The translations under genes and the position numbers were made by a program. A model generated the notes under the pieces. That model was given only the letters and a program-made list of their open reading frames with translations, had not been told where the DNA came from and searched no databases. 64,000 bases of DNA from Mesocentrotus franciscanus. Its lineage: Eukaryota > Echinodermata > Echinoidea > Camarodonta > Strongylocentrotidae. Position 1 is the first letter of the stretch; each line of letters starts with the position of its first letter. Positions 52,796 to 63,511 of the stretch are shown here, piece after piece. Where the stretch lies: positions 29,897,820 to 29,961,819 of the forward strand of contig CP137675.1 in assembly GCA_037976565.1 (NCBI GenBank). Direction: 5' to 3'.

Positions 52796-55700
52796 GTGAG
52801 TATGTCTCATTTTACAGTTTCATACCACTGTATATTCCACAGCTTTCTTTGATTCACATTTGCATTTTAATGAGCTTATCATTACGAACAGAGCTATATC
52901 CATCAATATGATAACGGTTTTTTCTTATTAAATTATAGTACAGAGAAATATGTAAAAACAGTCTACATCAGAATTCATAATTCTTGGTTAATGGGAACTG
53001 TTGGGACATGCTGAATGAATATAGATTTCACCTCGAGTGAAGCCACGTTTGGCTTTAGTTTTCTTTTATTTGAATAGTCTTTCTTACTATGATGTAGTAA
53101 GAAAGTGGGCCACACACACATAGTGGGCCGGTCACATCGAAATAAATTATAATGATATTATTATAGGTGATATGATCAATCTACGGTTTATATGCTTAGT
53201 TATATTCTTGAATAAGTATTCCCTCAAAGTAAAGCTACCCCGGACAAATTTCCCGGACAACTATCTTTGAGTAATACTAAGCAGGGGTTATTCAGTGCAG
53301 GGACAGATATCCTATATGTTAGTTGTAGGAGGTGGTAATGTCAGAAGTCAGTGTACTCCTGGTTATCCGACATTTGCTCCAGCAACCACTGCTTTAGGCT
53401 TTATTTCTTCATAAGTGTAGGGTTATGGTTATGGTTTTAATTGAGATTTAACTTAGGTTAGGGTTAGTTAAAGTGTTCTTCTAGGATTAAAGTTGGGAAT
53501 ACTGTTTAAAGCCCCTCTAAAGTGTTGGGAGCCCCAAATTCGCCAAAAATTTGATAGCAAAATTTTACTTAAATTGTATCATAATGTGAAAGAAGATTTC
53601 ATTTAAGACACACTTCTGCAAAGATTTCCCCCCAAAAAATGTGTTCGATGACAAATTTTGATAAAAGAATACATAATTTTGTTTTTTTTTGTTGTACGCA
53701 GAAAACCTAAATTTTGCATTCTGTTATCAATATTCGATTTCAAAAACATTTGTTTTGAAAATGCTTGCAGAAATGTGCCTTAAATGACATCCTCTTCCAC
53801 ATTATGATACAATATAAGTGACATTTTACCATCATATTTTTGGGGCTCATAACACTTTAGAGGGGCTTCAATGTAGGAAATTACCGCGCAGCGATTGTCG
53901 CAGGAGCATGTGTCGTTCACTGTCCGGATACGATTTTTTTTTTCTTTAACTGCTGCAACTGATGTACGTTTCTTTCTTGCCACTTATGTTGGTAGGCGAA
54001 GGAGAACTACTGTGCAACTTTGACTTTAACCTATGCAACTACACACAGGACACTACAGATCAGTTGGATTGGGGTAGGATAAACGGTGCTTCGTCTACGG
54101 ATGATACTGGACCAGACGCCGACCATACACATGGGACATCGCAAGGTGAGTTGGTGAAGGAGAGAAATGGTCAGGTCCGGACCGAAGAAGAGGGGACTGG
54201 CGAGTTTCTCCCACATGCCACTCGATGTGGTTGCTTCAGGGCCGCTCGATTTGTGGTCTGAGGGCCGGTTGATATTTATTTTATATATATCTTATTATGA
54301 TTATTTCTCATAAGAGTGCGCCAGTCACATCGAACTTTCCCAACCGATCTTCTGCCCAAGTCCGCCCTTGGGTATTATGATGGTAGGCTGAAAGATGATC
54401 TATTGAGTTGTACGTTTAAGAATATAGCAGATTTGATTTCATTTTATACAAGAACGGTGTTTGCTTTGTTTTGTGCTTCGTTTTATATGGGATATGCGTC
54501 CCCATCTCTCCCTCCCCTTGGTCTTATGAATTAGGTTTCATAACTGTTCTTTACATTGCCGTTGTGCTACGTCTCAAATTAGTAAGAAAATGTTTACAAA
54601 TTATCAGATGTTAAGAGCAATTTGATTACCAGGTACCCATGCAGTGACATCCTAAAGAAATTTCTTCAGTGAAAAATTGTCAGTTGAGGCTATTCGCCCC
54701 TTTGCCCCTTCAAATACGTAATTTCCCTGGATTTGGTAATGATATTGAACATCCTTCCTGAGGAAAAAACATTTCTAGAGCAAAGTAAATAACTGCACTG
54801 AAAATGGTGCTGTGGTGTAGATTCATTAAAGGCCAATCCAACCGCGTAATAAGTTATTTTGAATAAAGGCAGAAAAATCCAATGGTGATGGTTGTGGTGG
54901 ACGTATGGTAGTGGTGGTGTTGATGGTGAAGGTGGTGGTGGTGGAGGTGGTGGTGATGGTGTCGGTGGTTGTGGTAAGATTGAAATGTTAATATGAAGGT
55001 GTTCGTACTTTTATTAAAAGAGGAATCACATCATAATTATAGGTGAATGGACATGACAAACGTTTACTGGTATCTTTTACAACACATTATTTGTGTAAAT
55101 TCATCTCAGGATTAAATTATAATTATGTTTCCTACGCGAGCCAAACTTCCACTATATAAAGCGTAAAAGAGCCTGCGGTGGGGGTACACAAGTCCCAAAG
55201 TCACGTGCCTGTGAAGAAAGGAAATCTCACTTCTCCTTTTTGGTTATCCTAGATCCGCCCCTGCCTATAAGAATGTAATACTCAGTCACAACGCAAAACC
55301 GACTTCAAGCAGACTCTAAACCGACTGATTATTGTCCACTGCTGGTAATGTAATGTTCTTTTCGGTCTGAACTTGATCTGGTGTCAGTCTTGTCAGTGTG
55401 ACGAAATTGTTATATTTGTTAGCAGTATAGCGTATATACAAAGATACCCCCTTCACATACACGGATCTTTCTTACGAGTCCTTACGGATCGCCAACTCGT
55501 AGTCAATAGCAAGCATCCGTAAATAACTCGCTGGTATCCGTAAATAACTCGTCACAACTCGCAGACACTCTTAAGGATCCGACATGTCAAAAATCTTCTT
55601 ACGATTGTCCACGGATTGATTTTTCCGTAAATGACTCGTAAATAGCTCGTAACAATCCGTAAGTATCGTAAACAGCTCGCAACAACACGTAATCACCCGT

Positions 55701-56828
55701 AAACTGCTCGCAAAAATCCGTAAATGGCTCGTAAAAATATTTTTTGAACGATCTGTTACTGTTAGTTTACGATTTGTTTACGGATTATTTACGGATTATT
55801 ACGAGTGCTTACGTATTGTTTACGATTTCATTCGGGTCGTGTTACGATGGCTTTACGGATTATTACGAGTAATTACGAGCACTTTACGTGTAGTTACGAG
55901 TACTTTACGAATAGATACGAATACTTGTTTACGAGGTGGGGAAAGGTATAAAAGCTACAAATTCGAACTCTTCATTTTCAGTTGTTATTGTTTGGCTAAA
56001 AATCGTAAGGACTCGTAAATACTCGTAACTAACTCGTAACTATTCGTAACAACATGTAAACAGGTCATAACTAATTCGTAGTTATCCGTGACAACTCGTA
56101 ACAAATCGTGGAATTTTGCCGTAAATAAATCGTAATAACTCATAATAATCCGTAGTAAACCGTAAATAGCTCGTAAAACTCGTAACAACTCTTAAATCGG
56201 TCGTAAAAGTGGCCAAATCGCAAGGATCCGTGAAAGATCCGTGAATTTGTACGATCCGTAAGGACTCGTAAGAAAAATCCGTGTATGTGAAGGGGGTATT
56301 ACACGTTGGAGAAAGTGAAAGGGGAAGGGGAAAAGAACGCGAAAGAATGGGTGCATGTACCCCTTCCCCCTCCCTACCCGCAACCTCCCCTAAAAAGTAG
56401 ACTTAATTCGCATTCAATTTTCCGAGGAAAACCAATGCCCACCCCCAAAAAAATATATATATATATATATATATATATCTAACACTATCATTCACGATGA
56501 TCATCATCATCTTTTCTGTAATTGCTGTAAATAGGATACTATGCCTACACCAATACCGGCTTCCCTCAAACTGCTGGCTTGGTTTCTCGACTAATCAGCC
56601 CACCCATTCCCGTTTCGGAGCCCCGCTGTCTTCAGTTTTATTACTACATGCACGGTGCGCATATGGGCTCTCTTCGGTAAGTATATCTCGGTCCTCACAA
56701 TTCTGTCTTTTTTATTACTTTCGCTATTATTATCATAATAAGTAGTAGGATGAGTAGTAGTAGAATTAGTAGTAGAAATAGTAGTAGTAGAAGAAGTAGT
56801 AATAGTAGTAGTACAGTAGTAGTAGTAT

Positions 56829-56872
<44 letters not shown>

Positions 56873-56929
56873 TTTTGTAATTATTATTATCATTATCATT
56901 CTCATTATCATAATTATGATTATCATTAA

Positions 56930-56962
<33 letters not shown>

Positions 56963-59900
56963 CTCCTTAGTATGACCAACAAAACTAGTTAGAAGTTATA
57001 TTCCATTTTCTAGCGCTTGGAGACTTCGGTGGAAATGCTTTATAAGCACCGTTTTATTATCATATATCATTATTATATACACTATATTATATATTCTAGA
57101 GTGTACACGGGTGTCGACTCATCAAGTGCTGTATGGAGCCGCTCGGGAAACCAGGGCAGACAATGGTTCAGAGGTGTGGTCACTCTAGATCCTTCATCTA
57201 GTGGTAATGTTCAGGTATACCTACTTTCAACAACCCAAATAAATTTTACAGAAAGTCAACATACATGTATGAATACAAGTACATCGTCTTTCAATCAGGG
57301 GCATTTTTGGTTTGGGGGAACTAGACTGTGCCAGCCCCCTTTCGAAACCAAATCGCTCATAACGTAAGTAGGCCTACAGAAAGAAAATTGTGCCCCATCA
57401 TTTTGTTTCTGTTCATGCCACTTTCAAATTTTATTCCCAAAAGGCACTTTAAAATCATGAAAACATGTTAAGAGGGATCACAAAGACAAATCACCTTAAG
57501 TGCAAGTTTCTGTGCACTTGAATTAGATTTTTCCTGTTAACACAGTAGCCTAAGGTAATGAAGAAAAAAAAGTATTGAAAAGATTAGTTGTCTCTTTCAA
57601 ACAGGAACTGATTATTATGTTTTTCAGAACTTCCTAATCATCATGCATTTTTTTAAAAGCAGATTATTATCATTAATCATTATTCACTTGAAATGTTCAG
57701 GTACCTCAAATAGACTATGATAAACGATGTAAATGTTTTTAAAAGACTTTTAGAAGCGCTGCGCATTCAATATGCAGAAGAAAATGTACATGATCCGATT
57801 TTGGATCGACATTTAATACTTTCGTCGTTTTTGTCGAATGACCTTTGGTTCTATTGATACAACACATAACAAATATGAATAGTACTTAAATATTGACAGA
57901 TAAATAAAGCGATTTTGACCTTCCTGTCTGTAGCAATAGAGGAATCACTCACTCTAACTATAGCCAATATTATACATAATTTACACATGCTTTAGAGTGC
58001 GATTGTGTTCCCATAGACAATGAAATGAATGTAATAATACTTCAAGGTTTTCTATCCCTTTAACCCTCTTCCATCAATAATAAAAAGGGAGGAATATGTT
58101 AACATTGAAATGACGCTGGAGACAAATTCTGCACAGTTGGTTGTGTGCTTCTTCTATCGCTCTCTCTCTCTCTCTCTTCTCTCTCTTTTATTTGCAAATT
58201 TTCCTTCGAATACATACCCCTCCTGGCTTTAAGATTCAAACAAAAATAAGTACAAGTACAACTCATCTCATTCGCTTATTAGAGGCGGATCCAAGATTTT
58301 CTGAGGGGCGAAGCGAAATTTTGGGGAAGAAGAAATCGCACGATCCTCTGGAAGCGCGCTTAGCGTAGAACACGTCTAAGATTTATTTTAAAGAGGGGGC
58401 CGTTGCCGATTTTACCCATGCGAGTCCTACCTGGGTGATTATCGCCATTTTACATTTTCCCCTTCTGAACTAGATCGTCTTTGAGGCAGTCACTGGCTCT
58501 GGCATATTATCTGACATCGCAGTCGATGATGTTGAAGTTCTTGACGGCGTATGCCCAATAGGTAAGTTTGTACTTTAAATTTGATACAAAAGTGTTTTTT
58601 TTCCTCATTTCAGTTTCATATCCACACATTATTGAGGGGTCTCTGTTTTCCTAAACGTGGGGTTTGAAAAATATACATGTACATTAATTTTATGCTGACT
58701 TTCTGAGTCTTGGTCTTCAGATTAAGACCAAGAACAAGAACGAGACTGGATTGCATCCACGAAAGAACGATTCGAAAGTTTATACCTTAGAAACAATGTC
58801 CTCTAATGCATATACACACTAAGAAATAAGGGTGCAATTGGGGTGCAGATTTGCACCCACCTACGCGTATTTGGTAGAGGGTACTGTTCTGCTCCTTTTA
58901 GGGTCCAGTATCTGACAAGCGGTGTAAATGTGCACCATTATGGGTGCGATAAGTTGGAGGGTGCGCGATATGCACCCAGCGTAGTCTGTATCAAGGACCA
59001 ATGATAAATAAATAATAATTTAAAGTTGAATATGTCTTCAAGTTTGTGTTGATATTCCAAAAACAAGACTAAACATGTTCAAAGATAAAATTGATTTCAC
59101 TTTTTCATAATATAATTATACAAAAAGCAATGAGCACAATATCTTTTGAAACAAATTGAAGTCAGTACATCTTCTTTGAAGACACATAAGCTCCCTCTAG
59201 GGTCCAAGTTTGCACCCCAAGTTGGGGTGCAGAATTGCATCATATAGGGTGATGCTATTGTAGAGGAGGTAGGCATTCTATAGGGTGCAAATTGGTACCT
59301 TTATTTCTTAGTGTGTAGGGTCCTTTAGTATCTTCTTCGTCCACTATTTCTTCTTCTTATCCCTCGTCTCCTTCTTCTTTTTCTTCTTCTTCTTATTTTT
59401 CTTCTTCTTCTTCTTCTTCTTCTTCTTCTTCTTCTTCTTCTTCTTCTTCTATTTTTCATCTTCTTCTTCTTCATCTCCTTCTTTCAACGACAGATTTTAT
59501 CCAATCATTCGGGAAGAAAAGAAAATACAATTTGTCTTTTGAAATTCTCTAGAAAACATGAGATGTGACTTCGAGGATGGCATGTGTCGTTTTACCCAGG
59601 ATCAGACGGATAACTTTGATTTCTTGAGGATACAAGCACAAACTCAAACCGTTACCACCGGTCCTGAAGTCGATCACACCTACGGAAATCAAACAGGTTC
59701 GTTGTACAGGTGTATTGCTTGTTTGCTTGTTTGTTTGTTTGTTGTTGTTGATTTGTTTTTTGTTTTTGTTAGGCCCATTGCCCACGATGCGCTATTTTCG
59801 TGACGTAGGACTACGTCAGTGACTGGTTCGATCTTTGACACGCCATGTGAGCTATATCGTTTAAAAAGTAACTGCATAATGAACAGTGCATACATTATTT

Positions 59901-62900
59901 TTACTTTAATACTGACCTATCGCCTTATCAATCATTGTATTCATGGGATGATAAGCGCAGGCAAGTAAAGTAATAATGCAATGGAAAAGAGGCCTCGTGT
60001 TCTATAAAGCTTGTATATAAAGCTTGTATGCGATAGTTTGCGCTTTACACCCGTTTGGCCTTTTCTATCACTGGTCCTGCGCTATGTGGAAGTTTGACTT
60101 GGGGTCGTAACCCGAATTCAAAACCCAATCTTCGACCTCAATCTCACAATACCTTTTTACGTTAGCCTAAAACAAATGGTTTGTGCGACGAAAAGGATGT
60201 TGTCACCTTGTCTACAACAAATTGTCAACATTGATAGAAATAATATTTATTTTGAAGATTAAAGAAATTTTACAGTGTTCTTGCGTTTTCACATAAATTT
60301 ATATTCGATAAAGGGCACTACATCTACATCGAAGCAGCTGGCAACGACAAAAACGAGGGCGACAAGGCGCGCGTCATCACGACCAAACTACGCGGTATTC
60401 AAGCCAACGACCGCGAGGCTTTCTGTGTGGTATTCTGGTATTACATGCATGGCAGTACGGTGGGGGAGCTTAACGTCTACCTGCGCAACGAGAGCTCGCC
60501 AAACCTTGGCCGACCGATCTGGGGGCTGGCAGGGACTAGAGGGGAAAGGTGGAGAGCAGCAGAAGTGGAGCTGAATACGCCTGAGGATTTCTACGTAAGA
60601 TCCCTGTTGATGAGAAGAATTTTTTTAAAGTGTAAAATATGGGGTGCACTGATCACAAATCTATTATATATTATGGTTCTATTTCTTCATGTTCCTGGTG
60701 GTATTGTCGTAGTTAAACGTGTACTTGTTTCGATGATCATGAATATGAATAAGCATGATTGCAAACGTTTTGCTACAGCTATAAACTCCTTTTCTCTCTT
60801 TCTCTGTTTCTCTCTCTCTCCCTCTCTTTCCCCCTCTCTCTCTCTCTCTCTCTCTTGCTCTTCTCCATAATTATGTCTTTGCTCGAGTTAAACCGCTGTT
60901 TCGTCCCTCTGATGATATAATTTCATACCATGGTTTAAATCCCTAACAGCTTGTATTCGAAGCAACGCGTGGCATAAACTTCGATGGTGCTATTGCCATC
61001 GACGACATTGAGATCACTAACTACGGATGCCCAGGACGTCGTAAGTAATTCTTCCAAATTCTTCGGTCCTTACACAACCTTATTTCTTTTAACGGATGCC
61101 TTAGGCCGGTGTTCATAAACGTGTACTGACTCTTGTCAAGGTTTAAACCCCTAAGTGTTAGCATTTTTATCCCGAAAAATTATATTACCATTCATATCAT
61201 GCATACGCTATAAATTATGGTAACCATTTAATCAATTCATATTATATCAACAGATTTTATTAACAGATTAACATATATTGTTAACCCTGTTTAAAATGGT
61301 GATAAGTGAGATCATGATGGGGGTAGTCCTGATAGCGATAATTTTATTGCTTAGGCTGAAGATAACACATTTATTATTGAGTGAGATAATGGTAAAAATG
61401 TTGATTATACATCTGTATGAATGCCAAATATGGATTTCGCCAAAGTCAGTTCCGTTATTGTTGAAATAGTTTATATTGCTTGGAAATTGAAGATATTATA
61501 CAAATAAAATATATAATCATGATAGAAATAAATACAGGAGTACTAAAACTATGGAGATATTGATGGTAAGTTTACCATTGAGATTACTAACCAATAAACC
61601 ATTTTGGATTTAACGATCTAGACATCATGAAAAACGAAAGCAGTGTGTCCTGTGACTTCGAAGAAATCGAGATATGCTACTACACTCTTGATTCAACCAG
61701 TAGCATATCCTGGGATTGGACGAACCGTGCATCACCGGAGAGTATTACAGGACCAACTGTAGATCATTCGACTGGCAACGAGCTAGGTAAAGGCAATTGT
61801 CCGTATTCTCCCTATTCAGTTAAACTTGACCCCCTGTGTAAAATCACGTTTAAAGATAAACTTGAGTTCTGGTCAATATAGAAAAAAAATCTCACAGAAT
61901 CCAACGAAAATTACACAGAATAATCAAGATTGCAAATAAATGACATGTGCCAAACAATTTTGGTAAAAATGTAAAGTGGCTAAGTAATGAACATAGAAAG
62001 AAAAGGAAATCCGGGTAAGTATAGGCCCGACACCATGTGCTTAACAAATGAGAGTTGTGGTTTTTATCGAAGATGGTGCCCAGTGCGTTTTTTTTTTCTT
62101 CGTTTTTTTTCCACTGGTTTAAACTACCTATCTACTTCAGGAGAAACAATCCGGAATAAATCATGGCAATTTTCTCTCAAAATACGATTCCCATACCAGA
62201 GCTCAAGATTAGCTTTAAACTTGTCCCCTGGTGTAAAATCACGGTTAAGGAATTTTAGACCACAAATGAAATACCCTTGTTAAAATCGATTTTAAAGGAA
62301 AGCTTATAAGCCGAGCGTCGGATTTAAATTGTAAAAGAATGCGCCCAATGTATATTTAGAATTGAAATTCGCATTTATTTATTTCCTGCTGAGGAACGGT
62401 GCAACATATGGCGGTATCCACTCTCAAGGGTCATTAAACCACCTATTTGGTGAATTGAATTCCAAGGGAAGTGATACCTATAATTATGACACGTACAAGT
62501 CTCGTTCAGATATCACGCGGTAAAACGCCGCGATTTTTTGTACGTGTAAATGAATGACAACTGCGCGCAACAAAGGTCCTGCACGTATCAGGGGGGTTTT
62601 AATACTCCTATCTTGCATAAGGTTCTAGAACACCTACCCCCTGTACAACCACCCTCCGGATAACCACCCCCTAGGATAACCACCCTCTGGGACAACTACC
62701 CCCTAGGACAAGTACCCCTTAGGGCTCCCACCCTCTAGGACGACTACCCCGGGACAATTACCCTCTAGGATGATTACCCCCAGCTAACTACCCCCTAGGA
62801 AAACCACCCTCCAGGACAATTCCCCCCCCCCGGACAACTACCCCCAGACAACTACCCCATAGGACAACCACCCTCTAGGACAACTACCCCCGGACAACTA

Positions 62901-63509
62901 CCCCCACGACAACCATCTTCTAGGACAACTACTCCCCGGACAACTATCCTAGGGGGTAGTACTGTTGTCTGGGGGTAGTTGTCCAGGGGGTAGAGGGGGT
63001 AGTTGTCCTGGAGGGTGGTTGTCCTAGGGGGTAGTTGTCCTAGAGGATGGTTATCCTAGGGGTGGTTATACGGGGTGGTTGTCCAGGGGGTAGGTGTCTG
63101 GATACGTTTGCATTACCCTCTTGAAATGAAACTTGGCCCTATTGTACTACTGTGTATTGGGATGACACAATTAGGCCTACTATTTTATAAATATAAAAAA
63201 TCCAGGTGCCGTAGATTTGTGTATGATTGTCATTTTTCAGGATACTTCATGTACGTATCTAGCTCCACGCAGATAACTTCGGCCGACCAAGCTCGCCTCA
63301 TGTCGCCCGTCGCGAAGCGCCAGACAGCCTCGTCTTGTGTCGAGTTTTGGTATCACATGTATGGTAGGGACACCGAGACGCTCAACGTGTACATCAAACC
63401 CGAAGGAGAACCGTTGCCGAGCTCCCCCGCGTGGTCGTTGACTGGAAATCAGGGTAACTTCTGGCATCGAGCGACATTTAATATCTCGGCTTTCACCAAC
63501 GATTATAGG
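52741..63509 (+). CDS. Third MAM-domain gene, 5' part (continues beyond window)
   Basis: Exons: 52741-52795 (signal peptide), 53996-54145, 56535-56676, 57100-57214, 58474-58561 (MAM 1), 59553-59696, 60314-60594, 60950-61040 (MAM 2), 61622-61786, 63241-63509 (first two exons of MAM 3). All phases close. The leader is MAFVLLSILACLAAICGVG; ATGs at 52690 and 52693 in the same frame would add about 16 residues. The three MAM domains keep the cysteine pattern that is visible. The gene lies 3 kb downstream of the six-MAM gene in the same direction and has the same exon plan, so it is probably a tandem duplicate. The C-terminal end, including any membrane helix, is outside the window. Confidence 0.85.
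53996..58561 (+). CDS. Third MAM gene: MAM domain 1 exons, middle exon split by an extra intron
   Basis: Exons 53996-54145 (LLCNFDFNLCNYTQDTTDQL), 56535-56676 (GYYAYTNTG, RCLQFYYYMHGAHMGSL), 57100-57214 (VYTGVDSSSAVWSRSGNQGR) and 58474-58561 (IVFEAVTG, DIAVDDVEV, VCPI). Elsewhere in this window the middle MAM exon is undivided. Here a phase-2 intron interrupts it after GSL, and the loop after the LNVY-equivalent strand is shortened. Confidence 0.85.
54890..54975 (+). repeat. GGT/GTG-rich simple repeat
   Basis: Imperfect (GGT)n with GAT interruptions in the first MAM 1 intron of the third MAM gene. Confidence 0.85.
55444..56299. mobile_element. Foldback element with 48-bp terminal inverted repeats and CGTAA/TTACG arrays
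   Basis: The ends (55444-55491, 56252-56299) are inverse with one difference in 48 bp, starting ATACCCCCTTCACATACACG. The 760-bp interior is built almost wholly from short degenerate units such as CCGTAAATAACTCG, ACTCGTAACAA and TTACGAGTA, with the orientation reversing in the middle part (55740-55930). There is no ORF. It lies in an intron of the third MAM gene. Confidence 0.85.
56450..56480 (+). repeat. TA microsatellite
   Basis: (TA)n a short distance upstream of the MAM 1 middle exon acceptor. Confidence 0.9.
56745..56960 (+). repeat. AGT and ATT trinucleotide microsatellites
   Basis: (AGT)n with breaks, then (ATT/ATC)n, fill most of the intron that splits the MAM 1 middle exon. Confidence 0.95.
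58815..59315. mobile_element. TA-flanked inverted-repeat element (Tc1/mariner-type MITE)
   Basis: The left end CACACTAAGAAATAAGGGTG and the inverse of the right end CACACTAAGAAATAAAGGTA agree at 18 of 20 bases. TA lies directly outside each end. Inside, several GGGTGCA/TGCACCC phrases recur in both orientations. It is 501 bp with no ORF. Confidence 0.8.
59345..59485 (+). repeat. CTT microsatellite
   Basis: (CTT)n with breaks, just upstream of the MAM 2 first exon of the third MAM gene. Confidence 0.95.
59553..61040 (+). CDS. Third MAM gene: MAM domain 2 exons
   Basis: Exons 59553-59696 (RCDFEDGMCRFTQDQTDNFD, TGPEVDHTYGN), 60314-60594 (GHYIYIEA, FCVVFWYYMHG, LNVYLRN, IWGLAGTRGERW) and 60950-61040 (LVFEATRG, GAIAIDDIEI, GCPG). 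Canonical MAM with all cysteines. Confidence 0.9.
59775..60020. repeat. Dispersed 'GACGTAGGACT' repeat, copy 4
   Basis: Starts near GCCCACGATGCGC, with TGACGTAGGACTACGTCAGT, and ends GAGGCCTCGTGTTCTATAAAGC. It shares GACGTAGGACT and CCTCGTGT phrases with 35290 and 35630. Confidence 0.45.
60795..60862 (+). repeat. CT microsatellite
   Basis: Interrupted (CT)n in the intron before the MAM 2 last exon. Confidence 0.9.
61622..63509 (+). CDS. Third MAM gene: MAM domain 3, first two exons
   Basis: Exons 61622-61786 (SCDFEEIEICYYTLDSTSSI) and 63241-63509 (GYFMYVSS, SCVEFWYHMYGRDTETLNVY, AWSLTGNQGNFWHRA). The first exon is of the same length (165 nt) and wording as MAM 3 of the six-MAM gene. The final exon lies outside the window. 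Confidence 0.88.
62630..63097. repeat. Palindromic minisatellite (CTACCCCCTAGGACAAC units)
   Basis: From 62630 to about 62950 a degenerate unit of about 16-17 bp (ACCACCCTCTAGGACAA / ACTACCCCCTAGGACAA) repeats about 20 times. From 62950 to 63097 the same unit runs in inverse orientation (TTGTCCTAGGGGGTAGT). The two outer ends match as inverse repeats (ACACCTACCCCCTG). It forms a large imperfect palindrome in the MAM 3 intron. Confidence 0.9.
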
Positions 63510-63511
63510 GT

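Noticed and set aside
55985..56188. 67-residue frame with repeated YEL motifs
   Set aside because: A by-product of the CGTAA repeat in the foldback element.
58278..58400. hAT-like end AGAGGCGGATCCAAG
   Set aside because: It resembles a terminal repeat, but I found no matching opposite end or target duplication. A similar lone end (GATCCGCCCCTG near 55254) has the same problem.
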